Shown: in pieces, positions 17,232 to 26,598 of the stretch | Layout: the number at the start of each line of letters is the position of its first letter | How positions within the stretch are numbered: position 1 is the stretch's first letter | Source of the DNA: Flavobacterium marginilacus | Lineage (GTDB): Bacteria > Bacteroidota > Bacteroidia > Flavobacteriales > Flavobacteriaceae | DNA: 64,000 nucleotides | NCBI RefSeq assembly: GCF_026870155.1 | Contig: NZ_CP113975.1 | Location: 1,860,001 to 1,924,000 of the forward strand | Direction: 5' to 3' | Made by a program: the position numbers and the translations under genes | The notes under the pieces: generated by a model | The model's input: the letters and a program-made list of their open reading frames with translations, nothing else | Told to the model about the DNA's origin: nothing | The model's database searches: none

Positions 17232-18077
17232 ATGAAAAAGATTCTTATTGCTTTCGCTTTTATAGCAGCGCCATTAATAGCTGGGGCTCAGTTAAAAACG
17301 CCTCAAGCCAGTCCAAAAGCTACGGTTTTTCAAACTGTTGGGTTGACAGATGTAGAAATTGTGTATTGCAGACCTGCAGCCAGAGGAAGAGCTGTTTTTG
17401 GTAATCTGGTTCCTTTTGGAAAAGTCTGGAGAACTGGAGCTAATGAAAATACTACAATCTCTTTTAGTGAAGATGTTGTAATTGATGGTAAAACATTACC
17501 AAAAGGGAAATATGCTTTGTATACTATTCCAAAAATTGAAAGCTGGGAAGTGATTTTCTATTCAACCACAAACAATTGGGGAAATCCTGAAGTATGGAAT
17601 GAAGCGAATGTTGTATTGAGAACAACTGTAAAGGAAGAAGCATTATCAAAACCAGTTGAATCTTTCACAATAGGAATTGGAAATATAACTGCTGATGCAG
17701 CTGATTTAGACATGGCTTGGGAAAATTCGTCAGTTTCAATGAAATTTATTGTTCCTACGCAAAAGGAAGTATTGGCAAATATCGAAAAAGTATTGGCAGG
17801 TCCAACATCTGCTGATTATTTTTCGGCGGCTCAGTATCTTTATCAATCTAATGGTGATAATGCAAAAGCATCAGCTTACATGGACAAGGCGATGGAAATG
17901 AGTACGGAGAAACCTTATTGGTACACTCGTTTAAAATCATTAATTCAAGCTAGAGCTGGTGATAAAAAGGGAGCAATTGAAACTGCAAATCTTTCACTTA
18001 CAGCTGCAGAAACGGCCAAGAATCAGGATTATGTAAAAATGAACAGAGAAAGTATTGCTGAGTGGAGTAAAAAGTAA
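17232..18077 (+). CDS. DUF2911 domain-containing secreted protein
   Basis: A 281-residue exported protein with signal peptide MKKILIAFAFIAAPLIAGAQ. Residues about 25-170 match DUF2911 (VEIVYCRPAARGR, VPFGKVWRTGANENTTISFS, LPKGKYALYTIP), a family of unknown function common in Bacteroidota. The C-terminal part (about 175-281) is helical and resembles a TPR-like tail (SADYFSAAQYLYQSNGDNAK). The start at 17232 is chosen for the signal peptide. A terminator follows, so it is monocistronic. Confidence 0.9.
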   Translation: MKKILIAFAFIAAPLIAGAQLKTPQASPKATVFQTVGLTDVEIVYCRPAARGRAVFGNLVPFGKVWRTGANENTTISFSEDVVIDGKTLPKGKYALYTIPKIESWEVIFYSTTNNWGNPEVWNEANVVLRTTVKEEALSKPVESFTIGIGNITADAADLDMAWENSSVSMKFIVPTQKEVLANIEKVLAGPTSADYFSAAQYLYQSNGDNAKASAYMDKAMEMSTEKPYWYTRLKSLIQARAGDKKGAIETANLSLTAAETAKNQDYVKMNRESIAEWSKK

Positions 18078-18112
18078 ATGCGGATTAGTAAAACCGGATT
18101 GTCTTTTTAAAC

Positions 18113-18158
18113 AAAAAAATCCTGATTCATAAATAAATGTGAATCAGGATTTTTTTTA
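18113..18158. terminator. Bidirectional terminator between DUF2911 and symporter genes
   Basis: An 11-bp stem ATCCTGATTCA (18119-18129) with TGAATCAGGAT (18140-18150), flanked by A and T runs. It separates the convergent DUF2911 and symporter genes. Confidence 0.85.
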
Positions 18159-18180
18159 ATCATTACAGTATAAATGATTT

Positions 18181-19923
18181 TTATGAATCTATATTTTGTG
18201 TTAATTCATTTTGCTCTTCATCTTTAAATATCGTCACTTGGAATAAATAAGACAATATGATAGTGAGTAAAGCTCCAATAAAATTCAGCCACAGATAGCC
18301 TAGTTTTTCGGCTCCGCTAGGGTAAATAAAGTTGGTAAAATAGTATATGATAAAAATAGCTGCCTGACTGATTACTGCACTATAAAAGATAGATTTTCCG
18401 CGTATTTTTTGAAGGTAAAAACCAACAAGGAAAATCCCCAGAACAGTTCCGTAAAAAATTGAACCAATAATATTTACCAGCTGAATTAAGTTTTCAAAAA
18501 GCGTAGCAATACAGGCAAATCCTATTGCAATAATTCCCCACATAAGAGTGAAGAGTTTTGAGATATTCAGATAATGCTTTTCACTTTTTTCTGTTTTAAC
18601 ATTGCGTTTGTAAATATCTATGGCTGTAGTAGAAGCTAATGCATTAAGTCCAGAAGCTGTAGAAGACATAGCTGCCGAAATAATCACAGCCAGCAGTAAG
18701 CCAATAAGTCCTTTTGGTAAATAGTGAAGAATAAAATAGAAAAAAACATAATCCTTATCGTTGGTTTCGGCTTTGTCATCAGCTTTGGAAATAATTTCCC
18801 GGGCTTGTGTTCTTAATTCCTTTTCTTTGAGTGCCAGATCGACTAATTCTTTTCGAAGAGCAGGATTGTCATAATCCTGATTAAGCTGGTCAATGTACAG
18901 CAGATTGACTACTTTTTCATCTTCGCACAGCTTATCCAAATCTTTTTGGAGGTTTTGATATTCTTCTTTGTATTTTGAATTTTCAACGGTAATTTTATTG
19001 TTTGGATTAAAGTTTAAAGGAGTTCCGTTAAACTGGAAAAAGATAAAAACCATAACGCCGGTAAGCAGAATCAAAAACTGCATTGGTACTTTTAAAAGCC
19101 CGTTCATTATTAATCCCATTTGGCTTTCACGTACTGACTTCCCTGATAAGTAGCGTCCTACCTGTGACTGATCTGTCCCAAAATAGGCTAATGCCAAAAA
19201 GAATCCGCCAGTGATTCCGCTCCAAAATGTATACTTTTCATCCAAGTCAAAGGAGAAGTTTACAATATTCATTTTTTGATTGGCACCGGCAATATGCAGG
19301 GCATTGTCAAAAGTCATATCATTAGGCAAATAATCCAGAATTAGAAAAAATGTAATCACCATCCCAGCCAAAATAACAAACATTTGCTGCTTTTGAGTAA
19401 CATTTACCGCTTTTGTTCCTCCTGAAAAAGTATAAATAATAACCAGAATACCAATAACGATATTCATATACGTAAGATCCCATCCTAATAAAGCTGATAA
19501 AATGATAGAAGGGGCATAAATAGTAATACCGGTTCCTAAACCTCTCTGCACCAAAAACAAAATAGCTGCCAATGAACGCGTTTTAAGGTCAAATCTTTTC
19601 TCTAAATATTCATAAGCAGTATAGACTTTATATTTGTGATAAATAGGTATAAAAGTAACGCAGATTACAATCATTGCGATTGGTAATCCAAAGTAGAACT
19701 GCACAAATCCCATACCGTCATGATAGGCTTGTCCGGGAGTTGAAAGAAATGTAATGGCACTCGCTTGGGTTGCCATCACAGAAAGACCAACGGTAAACCA
19801 AGGCGTTTCGTTGTTGCCAAGAATATATTCCTCTACATTTTTGCTTCCTCGGGTTTTCCAGGCACCATAAATTACTATAAATAAAAGTGTTACTATCAGT
19901 ACAATCCAGTCAAATAATTGCAT
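18181..19923 (-). CDS. Sodium:solute symporter with a charged internal insertion
   Basis: A 580-residue SSS-family transporter with 13 or so membrane helices; GQAYHDGMGFVQFYFGLP and FGTDQSQVGRYLSGKS are typical motifs. Between membrane helices, about residues 315-395, there is a hydrophilic stretch rich in Lys/Glu/Asp that looks like a coiled-coil insertion. It is the last gene of a minus-strand cluster with a 35-aa membrane peptide and a PIG-L deacetylase upstream; this arrangement suggests import of an N-acetylated sugar or glycoside product, though the substrate is unproven. Confidence 0.9.
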   Translation of the reverse strand: MQLFDWIVLIVTLLFIVIYGAWKTRGSKNVEEYILGNNETPWFTVGLSVMATQASAITFLSTPGQAYHDGMGFVQFYFGLPIAMIVICVTFIPIYHKYKVYTAYEYLEKRFDLKTRSLAAILFLVQRGLGTGITIYAPSIILSALLGWDLTYMNIVIGILVIIYTFSGGTKAVNVTQKQQMFVILAGMVITFFLILDYLPNDMTFDNALHIAGANQKMNIVNFSFDLDEKYTFWSGITGGFFLALAYFGTDQSQVGRYLSGKSVRESQMGLIMNGLLKVPMQFLILLTGVMVFIFFQFNGTPLNFNPNNKITVENSKYKEEYQNLQKDLDKLCEDEKVVNLLYIDQLNQDYDNPALRKELVDLALKEKELRTQAREIISKADDKAETNDKDYVFFYFILHYLPKGLIGLLLAVIISAAMSSTASGLNALASTTAIDIYKRNVKTEKSEKHYLNISKLFTLMWGIIAIGFACIATLFENLIQLVNIIGSIFYGTVLGIFLVGFYLQKIRGKSIFYSAVISQAAIFIIYYFTNFIYPSGAEKLGYLWLNFIGALLTIILSYLFQVTIFKDEEQNELTQNIDS

Positions 19924-19926
19924 AGG

Positions 19927-20034
19927 TTAAGAGTATAATTTCATAATTAGATAGAAAATAATAATAAACAAAGCGTTGGCAATCAGAACCAATGTGTAGC
20001 TTTTTGACCAGATTTTGGGATCTTTTGAGTCCAT
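19927..20034 (-). CDS. Small single-pass membrane peptide (35 aa)
   Basis: Start ATG at 20034, stop at 19927. The product is MDSKDPKIWSKSYTLVLIAN followed by ALFIIIFYLIMKLYS: a short polar head and one hydrophobic helix. It sits 1 bp after the PIG-L stop and 3 bp before the symporter start, so it is cotranscribed with both. This position suggests a small accessory subunit of the symporter (inference). Too short for usual gene callers. Confidence 0.65.
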   Translation of the reverse strand: MDSKDPKIWSKSYTLVLIANALFIIIFYLIMKLYS

Positions 20035-20035
20035 G

Positions 20036-22567
20036 TTATTGTTTTATTTTTTGGTTTGGAATATTTACTGAAGGTTTTGTCGAAATTAAATTAGACAGTA
20101 ATTTATAAGCTCCGGGAACACCTTCGGGTAATTCTCTAAAAAAGCTTAGGCCTGTGTAAATATAATTTCCTTTTCCGTAAGGCGCAATTAACAATGCCCC
20201 ATTCAATGCACTTTCTCCCTTATCATTTGACGAAAGTATCGGTGTGAAATTTTTATCAAATTCTTTCGGATAATACAAACCTTGTTCCTGCGTCCAGCCT
20301 TTGAAGTCATTTTGAGTAATCGTATTGGGATAATTCAAAGCAGGATGATTCGGTTTCAAAAATCGAACTTCAGCATTCTCTTCAGTAACTCTGTCATTTG
20401 AAACTTTTAATGGATAAGGCGCAATGTTTGGAGTAACCAAAGCTCCAGTGGTATTATATTGAACGACCATTGTTTTACCGCTTTTTACAAAATCGAACAA
20501 AATATCTTGTTTATTTGCTAATGCTTTAACGGTATTGTACGCACGTACCCCAGTCATGACAACATCAAATGATTCCAGTTTTTCGGGAGTTATTTCTTCG
20601 GGTTTTACTATTGTTACTTTGTATCCCATTTGTGACAAACTCTGAGGAACTTCATCTCCAGCCCCCATGATGTAGGCAATTCTCTCCTGATTGGTTTTCA
20701 AATCCATTCGGATGCATTTTACCTCAGATGTTTTTAAAACCTGCTGCTTGGTAATATGGTCATAATTAATTATAATCTGCTCTTTGTCGTAAGGTTTTCC
20801 GTCAATAACTGCAATACTTTTGGCTGTAACTTCGCCCACTTGTACAGGAGGAGTGACTTCAAAATATACCGTTTGTTCTGTTCCTTTTTTGTCTAATTGA
20901 AACGGAATAGACTCAGGAGAAATTATCCATTCTTTTGGTAAATCCAATTTTAAAGTTCCCTTTACTGCATCTTTACCTGATTTTAAAGTTATGCCTATAT
21001 ACTTTGGTTTTGTATTAGGAAAAAGCAGCACTTTATCCTGAATAGTAGTTGTTATTTCTGGAACAATATCTAAGAAGTTATAGATTTCACCCTTAACATT
21101 ATCATTGTATTTATAAACAGCTGTTCTCTCAAAAGGGATTTCTACACCATTAATTTTTACATTAAAAACAACTTTGACTTCTCGTATGATATCAGGAATT
21201 CCAATGTTCTTTTGATCTTCTACAGTGTAAAGACCAACTGTTCCTTTTTCTTTCAGCCAATAAGGCTGTGTGTAATTTATTGATTGAGGTAATTGTAAAT
21301 CCACCGAGGTGTTTTGAAGTATATTGTTTTTCAATGGAGTATTCAAAACAGTAGTTTTTTGTTCAGGCAGCGTGGTAACACTTATCAGCTGTATGTCGGA
21401 AGGGCTTCGGTTAATGGCTTCCAGCTTAAGTGTTACGATACTTCCGGGAGTTGCTTCCTGAGTGTTTGAAACAGCTTCCAGAAACAAGCCGGAGCAGTCT
21501 GCAATTATTTTTTTTATTTCTTCAGATTTAACTGTTTTCCAGTGGTTTTCGTCTAATGACTGAATCATGGCATAGGCTTTTAATAAATTCGGAATACTGG
21601 CAGACGGGTTTTTAAAATCATACTGATTGGCAATAATGTTAATTAGTTCGCCAATAGTTTTTCCGTCTTTTACACGATTCCAGCTTGTATCTATGCCTTC
21701 GAAAATGGAGGTTTTGTTCTGTAAAGGTTCTCCTTTTAGATATTCCAGATATTCGGTGCTTTCACCTCGGGATCCAGTAGATCCAAATCCTTGGGATTTA
21801 TGACTGCTGCGGCTCAAAGCGGCTATTTCTTGATTCGATTTTCCTAAGGTTGGGTAATACGAACCTGTTTGTATCGCCATCAAATTGGTTTTATCTGCCG
21901 AATCAAATTTTTCTTTGCTGCCATAAAACCACCAGTTGGTATTAAAAAAAACTCTTTTAGGCTGCCAAGGTTTTTCGAGCTGCAGCTGTTCTGGAAAAGC
22001 TGCAGGATTATTGGCAAGATCAAATCCTTCAACGCTCAGCATCGCTGATGAAGTGTGATGCCCGTGTGTAGTACCTGGCGATCTGTGATCAAATCGATTG
22101 ATGATTACATCGGGCTGAAATTTTCTGATAACCCAGACCAAATCGGCTAATACTTTTTCTTTATCCCAAATCTGAAGTGTCTCATCTGGATTTTTAGAAT
22201 AGCCAAAATCATTGGCTCTTGAAAAAAACTGTTCTCCGTTATCAATTTTTCTAGCCTCAAGAAGTTCCTGTGTTCTAATGACACCTAATAATTCACGCAG
22301 TTGAGGACCAATTAAATTTTGGCCTCCATCTCCTCTGGTCAAGGATAAGTAACCAGTTCTGGCATGGATATTATTAGCCATATAGGATATTAAATGTGTG
22401 TTTTCATCATCGGGATGAGCTGCAATATAAAGTACAGTTCCCAGAAAATTAAGTTTCTGAATTTCATTGTATATCTCTGCAGAACTTGGTTTTTGAGGTT
22501 TTTGTGCGTTTGTTAATTGTATTGAAAGGAAAAAAAGCAAAAATGATTTAAAAAAAAGCTTTCGCAT
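20036..22567 (-). CDS. PIG-L family deacetylase, secreted, multidomain
   Basis: An 843-residue exported protein with signal peptide ending TNAQ. The PIG-L/LmbE zinc motif AHPDDE is at residues 50-55, with GHHTSSAM further on as the second metal-binding segment. The first ~270 residues are the deacetylase; the rest is beta-rich with a probable C-terminal glutamine-amidotransferase-like fold (MGYKVTIVKPEEI, VMTGVRAYN). Family members de-N-acetylate GlcNAc-containing substrates. It is followed by the 35-aa peptide and the SSS symporter. Confidence 0.88.
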   Translation of the reverse strand: MRKLFFKSFLLFFLSIQLTNAQKPQKPSSAEIYNEIQKLNFLGTVLYIAAHPDDENTHLISYMANNIHARTGYLSLTRGDGGQNLIGPQLRELLGVIRTQELLEARKIDNGEQFFSRANDFGYSKNPDETLQIWDKEKVLADLVWVIRKFQPDVIINRFDHRSPGTTHGHHTSSAMLSVEGFDLANNPAAFPEQLQLEKPWQPKRVFFNTNWWFYGSKEKFDSADKTNLMAIQTGSYYPTLGKSNQEIAALSRSSHKSQGFGSTGSRGESTEYLEYLKGEPLQNKTSIFEGIDTSWNRVKDGKTIGELINIIANQYDFKNPSASIPNLLKAYAMIQSLDENHWKTVKSEEIKKIIADCSGLFLEAVSNTQEATPGSIVTLKLEAINRSPSDIQLISVTTLPEQKTTVLNTPLKNNILQNTSVDLQLPQSINYTQPYWLKEKGTVGLYTVEDQKNIGIPDIIREVKVVFNVKINGVEIPFERTAVYKYNDNVKGEIYNFLDIVPEITTTIQDKVLLFPNTKPKYIGITLKSGKDAVKGTLKLDLPKEWIISPESIPFQLDKKGTEQTVYFEVTPPVQVGEVTAKSIAVIDGKPYDKEQIIINYDHITKQQVLKTSEVKCIRMDLKTNQERIAYIMGAGDEVPQSLSQMGYKVTIVKPEEITPEKLESFDVVMTGVRAYNTVKALANKQDILFDFVKSGKTMVVQYNTTGALVTPNIAPYPLKVSNDRVTEENAEVRFLKPNHPALNYPNTITQNDFKGWTQEQGLYYPKEFDKNFTPILSSNDKGESALNGALLIAPYGKGNYIYTGLSFFRELPEGVPGAYKLLSNLISTKPSVNIPNQKIKQ

Positions 22568-22854
22568 ATAACAGGTTTATTGTTTTAAAATAAAATGGAT
22601 TAGTTCAACTTCAAAAATACTAATTTAAAAATGGGAATATTTGTATATTACTCCAAAAGTTATGTTAATGTTTAATATTTTGTAAATTGTTTTTCAGGAA
22701 TAATTACTATATATTTCATTAAATACTTAAAAAATAATATTGATTTATGTTAATTAATTAAAATTAGAATGCTAAATTTGAGAATATTGTGAAATGATTT
22801 TTTAGAATTAATTTCAGACAGTTTCTTTAATTTATAATTAATCTGCAGTTCCAA
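22568..22854. other. Divergent promoter region, no gene seen
   Basis: 287 bp of very AT-rich DNA between the PIG-L and hydrolase genes; no frame, repeat or dyad stands out. Confidence 0.5.
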
Positions 22855-23856
22855 ATGAATATACAATACACGGAGGATATTTTGAAGAACAGTTTCGAAA
22901 AAGCTGTCATTAAACAGCATGATGATTATGAGGGAGAGGTTGTTGCCACATTAATCCGAAAGCTGTGCTTAACGGGTTCAGTTAAAGCTGTTTTATGTAT
23001 TCATGGTTTCAATGATTACTTTTTTCAGGAAGTTATTGCCGATGAATTTTTAAAGAAAGGCTATAATTTTTACGCTTTGGATTTAAGAAAATACGGCCGG
23101 TCTATACTGCGGCATCAAAAATCTAATAATGTTAGACAGTTGTCAGAGTATTATGAAGATATTGACCAGGCTTTAAGTATAATAAGGGAGGAAGGTAATA
23201 ATGAAACAGTGCTTTATGGACATTCTGCCGGAGGTCTCATTATTACTTTATATGCAGCAGACCGAAAGAATGACGCTCTTTTTGATGTACTGATCTGCAA
23301 CAGCCCTTTTTATGATTTTAATGTCCCTTGGATTCAGAAGATACTTGTTGTTCCATTACTTTCATTATTAGGAAGATTAAGTCCCAATTTGGCTTTGCCA
23401 ATTAGTTTTTCAAAGTTTTATGGCAAAAGCCTGCATAAAAACGATTATGGTGAATGGGATTATAGTCTGCAGTGGAAACCTCATGCCGCTCCGTCTATTA
23501 ATGCAGGATGGGTAAATGCGATACATCAGGGGCATCTGAAGATTGCAAAAGGAATTTCGGTATCAAAACCAATTTTGATATTGCATTCATCACATTCGGT
23601 TTATCTTTCAAAATGGAATGAAGCTATATTTGAGGGTGATGCAATTTTGAACGTAAATGATATTATTAAAAAAGCCAAATTAATTGACTCTCCGCATAAA
23701 GAAGTTATTGGTTTTTCAGGTGGCATGCACGATTTGATACTGTCCAGAAAGCCTGTAAGAGATATTGTCTTTAATGCTGTTTTCGTGTGGCTGAGTGATG
23801 AAGAATCCAGCAGTCAAAATGTAAACCCAAAGTCTAAATCTACAAGCTTTAGCTAA
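22855..23856 (+). CDS. Alpha/beta hydrolase (serine aminopeptidase S33 / lysophospholipase type)
   Basis: A 333-residue cytoplasmic alpha/beta hydrolase. HGFNDYF at about residue 50 is the oxyanion region, DLRKYGRS the following loop, and YGHSAGG (residues 121-127) the nucleophile elbow with Ser124. The late GGMHD motif supplies the catalytic His. The motifs fit the monoacylglycerol lipase/S33 group; substrate unknown. Monocistronic, with its own terminator. Confidence 0.85.
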   Translation: MNIQYTEDILKNSFEKAVIKQHDDYEGEVVATLIRKLCLTGSVKAVLCIHGFNDYFFQEVIADEFLKKGYNFYALDLRKYGRSILRHQKSNNVRQLSEYYEDIDQALSIIREEGNNETVLYGHSAGGLIITLYAADRKNDALFDVLICNSPFYDFNVPWIQKILVVPLLSLLGRLSPNLALPISFSKFYGKSLHKNDYGEWDYSLQWKPHAAPSINAGWVNAIHQGHLKIAKGISVSKPILILHSSHSVYLSKWNEAIFEGDAILNVNDIIKKAKLIDSPHKEVIGFSGGMHDLILSRKPVRDIVFNAVFVWLSDEESSSQNVNPKSKSTSFS

Positions 23857-23882
23857 AGACTGTTAGATAGAATTTTGAATAA

Positions 23883-23918
23883 AAAAAGCCGCAACTGGTA
23901 AATTGTTGCGGCTTTAGA
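23883..23918. terminator. Bidirectional terminator
   Basis: Perfect 11-bp stem AAAGCCGCAAC (23885-23895) with GTTGCGGCTTT (23905-23915) between the convergent hydrolase and His-rich protein genes. Confidence 0.85.
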
Positions 23919-23934
23919 AAGTGTAGAAACAGGT

Positions 23935-24444
23935 TTAATGTTTGTGTCCTTTTCCTTTACCATTTCCTCCGTGGTTGCCATTATGATTACCATTATCATG
24001 ATGTTCATGGCGGTCATGATCTTCATAATGCACTTGATAAGGACCTCTCATTTTTTGAGGCTTTCCTTTGTACCCTTTGTAATATCTCACTTTGTGAGTG
24101 TCATAATAGGCATAGGGAGTACGGCCATGATAATCGGTCAAAACTACTTTGTAACCATGGTATAAATCATATCCTCTGCAATAGGAAGGTAAATACCTGG
24201 AGCGGATCCATTTTCCGTTTCCATAATAAATATACTGAGTCGCACGAATGTCATAATAAACCTGAATATCGGGCAGGTAGTAATATTCAGCTTCATCGTA
24301 ACCTACAGGTCCCCAAACAGGAGGTGTTCCTATATGTACATTTACGTTTGGAGTTCCTATGTTTACATCGACTGAAACCTGAGCCTGCGTTTTGTGCACG
24401 CCAAAAAACAGGAGACCTATAATAACTAATTTAATTGTTTTCAT
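23935..24444 (-). CDS. Secreted His/Gly-rich protein of unknown function
   Basis: The start at 24444 (169 aa) begins MKTIKLVIIGLLFFG with a signal peptide ending TQAQ; the open frame further upstream overlaps the MscS gene and is unlikely. The mature protein has VDVNIGTPNVNVHIGTPP, then a Tyr-rich middle (YYYLPDIQVYYDIRATQYIY) and a tail of His, Asn, Gly and Lys that ends HNGNHGGNGKGKGHKH. The tail may bind metal. I know similar exported proteins in flavobacteria but no function. Confidence 0.75.
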   Translation of the reverse strand: MKTIKLVIIGLLFFGVHKTQAQVSVDVNIGTPNVNVHIGTPPVWGPVGYDEAEYYYLPDIQVYYDIRATQYIYYGNGKWIRSRYLPSYCRGYDLYHGYKVVLTDYHGRTPYAYYDTHKVRYYKGYKGKPQKMRGPYQVHYEDHDRHEHHDNGNHNGNHGGNGKGKGHKH

Positions 24445-24481
24445 TGTGTTTAAATTTAGATTAGTAAATAAATTTAGCTGA

Positions 24482-25015
24482 TTAATCGATGTATTCATCA
24501 TTAGAATGCAGCGGTTTTTTAATTATCGAAATTCCTTTTTGAAAGAACAGGTTATTTGGATAAATAACAATTTCTCCTTCTTTAGAACGTATTGTTACAT
24601 GAAAAGCTCCAATATCTTCAATCTCTCCTTCCACCAGATAATCTTTGTCATGGATTAATATAACATCTCCAATTTTGAAGGGAAATGAAAAAAACAAAAT
24701 TATTCCCGATGTAATATTGCTCAAAATTGACCATTGTGCAAACATTGCGACCCCAATCACCGTGGCAATAGACGAAAGCGTGATAAAAATATCTTTGGCC
24801 TGAACTCCCCAAATTAATATCAGGGTAATTAATGCCATGATAGTAATAAGGATGTTGATATATTTGATGACTAAATTTGTTCTTCTTTCAATAATCTGGC
24901 TTGTCTTGGCATATCTTCTCACTAATTTTGATACTAGTGTTCGAGATAAAATAACTATTATCAGCAATACTCCTGTGCTGATCTGCTCTTTCAGATATTG
25001 ATCAAAAAAAATCAT
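24482..25015 (-). CDS. Small MscS-type mechanosensitive channel domain protein
   Basis: 177 residues: an N-terminal membrane segment, two more helices (about 48-110, including the pore-lining-like VIGVAMFAQWSILSNITSGI) and the beta domain (PFKIGDVILIHDKDYLVEGE). Shorter than E. coli MscS (286) because the C-terminal vestibule is minimal. Likely responds to membrane tension or serves an ion-conducting role. It is between Maf and the His-rich protein genes, transcribed in the same direction. Confidence 0.82.
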   Translation of the reverse strand: MIFFDQYLKEQISTGVLLIIVILSRTLVSKLVRRYAKTSQIIERRTNLVIKYINILITIMALITLILIWGVQAKDIFITLSSIATVIGVAMFAQWSILSNITSGIILFFSFPFKIGDVILIHDKDYLVEGEIEDIGAFHVTIRSKEGEIVIYPNNLFFQKGISIIKKPLHSNDEYID

Positions 25016-25032
25016 TTATTTTTTTCAGTTAT

Positions 25033-25614
25033 TTATAAATTATTTAAATATTCATATACTTTATCTGTCGGCATTCCCATAACATTTGCATAGGAACCTT
25101 CTATTTTTGAAACTCCAATAAAACCAATCCATTCCTGAATTCCATAAGCTCCAGCTTTATCATAAGGTTTGTAATTTTCCAAATAATAAAGTATCGCTTG
25201 GTCACTTAACGCATTAAAGGTCACTTTTGTTGTTTCGGTGATCAAATTAAAAGATAAATTTGTCTTAAAACATACCGAAGTGATGACTTCGTGAGTGGTA
25301 TTTGATAATGACTTCAATATTTCAAATGCATTCTGATGATCCTTCGGTTTTCCTAAAGCACAATTATTGTGCCAGACAATAGTGTCACTGGTAATCAATA
25401 TGTCATTTTGCTGTAATTCTCCTTCAAAAGCGTTGGCTTTCAGCAAAGAAAGATAATTAGTGATTTCTTCAGCTTTTAATTCTGGCGGGAAAATTTCTTC
25501 AATTTCTTTTAGCCTAATTTCAAAATCTAAATCCAGATCTTTAAAAAACTGCTGTCTCCTCGGTGAACCCGAAGCTAAAATAAGTTTATAGTTTTTTAGT
25601 TTTTCTTTAAGCAT
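25033..25614 (-). CDS. maf: Maf-family nucleoside triphosphate pyrophosphatase
   Basis: The start at 25614 gives 193 aa opening MLKEKLKNYKLILASGSPRR; the longer frame adds 17 codons inside the upstream gene. LASGSPRRQQF is the Maf signature, followed by the family's SDTIVWHNNCALGKPKD. Maf enzymes hydrolyse non-canonical or UTP/dTTP-type nucleotides and clean up the pool. Its first codons overlap the upstream prenyltransferase stop by 8 bp, indicating coupling. Confidence 0.9.
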   Translation of the reverse strand: MLKEKLKNYKLILASGSPRRQQFFKDLDLDFEIRLKEIEEIFPPELKAEEITNYLSLLKANAFEGELQQNDILITSDTIVWHNNCALGKPKDHQNAFEILKSLSNTTHEVITSVCFKTNLSFNLITETTKVTFNALSDQAILYYLENYKPYDKAGAYGIQEWIGFIGVSKIEGSYANVMGMPTDKVYEYLNNL

Positions 25615-26539
25615 GATGATGGTGAAGAATATTATAAGTGACAACGGCAATCGAAAAACAGCCAAATAAAATGATTAGTTTCAAAATAGTACTCAGCTGA
25701 TGATAATCTTTTTTCTTTTTTGCATGATCTATTTTTATAGTAAAATAAATTAAAGGAGAGACTATACATGTCAAGGAATATAATGTAGCCAAATGCAGAT
25801 CATTAGGTAAAAAGTAATTTTTGATGTAGTAAGTAATCATGATCAAAGGAATCAGACTTAATACAAAGACAATCTTTGATGTACGTTTCAAGCCGAGAAT
25901 GACAGGTAATGTATTCATTCCTTGTTTGTGATCCCCGCTGATATCTTCCATGTCTTTAACAATCTCCCTGATAAAATTAATTACAAATGCAAATACTGCA
26001 TAATCCATAAGTATCGAAAACAGCTCGGCCATTTCGATTTTATTTTCTGGATTGATAACTGGCAGAAGATCGAAAATTCCAATGATTATTACACTAAATG
26101 CCAATAAAAAAGCCACAACAAAGTTGCCGATGAGCAGCATTTGTTTTAAGCTTGTGGCATACAGATATAAGGTAGCCGAAATAATAATAAAGATAGATGC
26201 GAACCCAGGTTTTGCAATTACATTTGATAGATAAAAACCAATACCAACACCCAGTACAGTGACAAAAAAATAAATATTATAGGCACTGGCTTCGGATATG
26301 CTTTTGCCGACAACAACTTTTTTTGGCTTGTTGTAGTTGTCCGTTGCCTGATCCATGATGTTATTTATCACATAGCCTCCAGCAGCAATCATGACTGTTG
26401 CCAATACTAATAATAGATACTGCCAATCAGTTAGTGCCAAAGTGATATTTTGGAAATTTAAAAATCCGTATCTAAAAAGCAGCTGCATCAGAGCAAGCAT
26501 TAGTAAATTTTGGAAACGTATTAATTTGAGATACTTCAT
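25607..26539 (-). CDS. UbiA-family prenyltransferase, geranylgeranylglycerol-phosphate synthase type
   Basis: A 310-residue membrane prenyltransferase with about nine helices. The prenyl-diphosphate site is N59-D63-D67 in NNIMDQATDNYNKP, and the second Asp motif is DMEDISGDH. The motifs and the KPKKVVVGKSIS segment match the Bacteroidota proteins annotated as geranylgeranylglycerol-phosphate geranylgeranyltransferase, though other UbiA substrates cannot be excluded. It sits in a run with maf, the KdsC-like and DUF2520 genes. Confidence 0.82.
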   Translation of the reverse strand: MKYLKLIRFQNLLMLALMQLLFRYGFLNFQNITLALTDWQYLLLVLATVMIAAGGYVINNIMDQATDNYNKPKKVVVGKSISEASAYNIYFFVTVLGVGIGFYLSNVIAKPGFASIFIIISATLYLYATSLKQMLLIGNFVVAFLLAFSVIIIGIFDLLPVINPENKIEMAELFSILMDYAVFAFVINFIREIVKDMEDISGDHKQGMNTLPVILGLKRTSKIVFVLSLIPLIMITYYIKNYFLPNDLHLATLYSLTCIVSPLIYFTIKIDHAKKKKDYHQLSTILKLIILFGCFSIAVVTYNILHHHHA

Positions 26540-26598
26540 TGTGAATTGCGAAGGGTTATTGGTGGTTATTTGTTAATAGCTGTTTACTTATGGATGTT

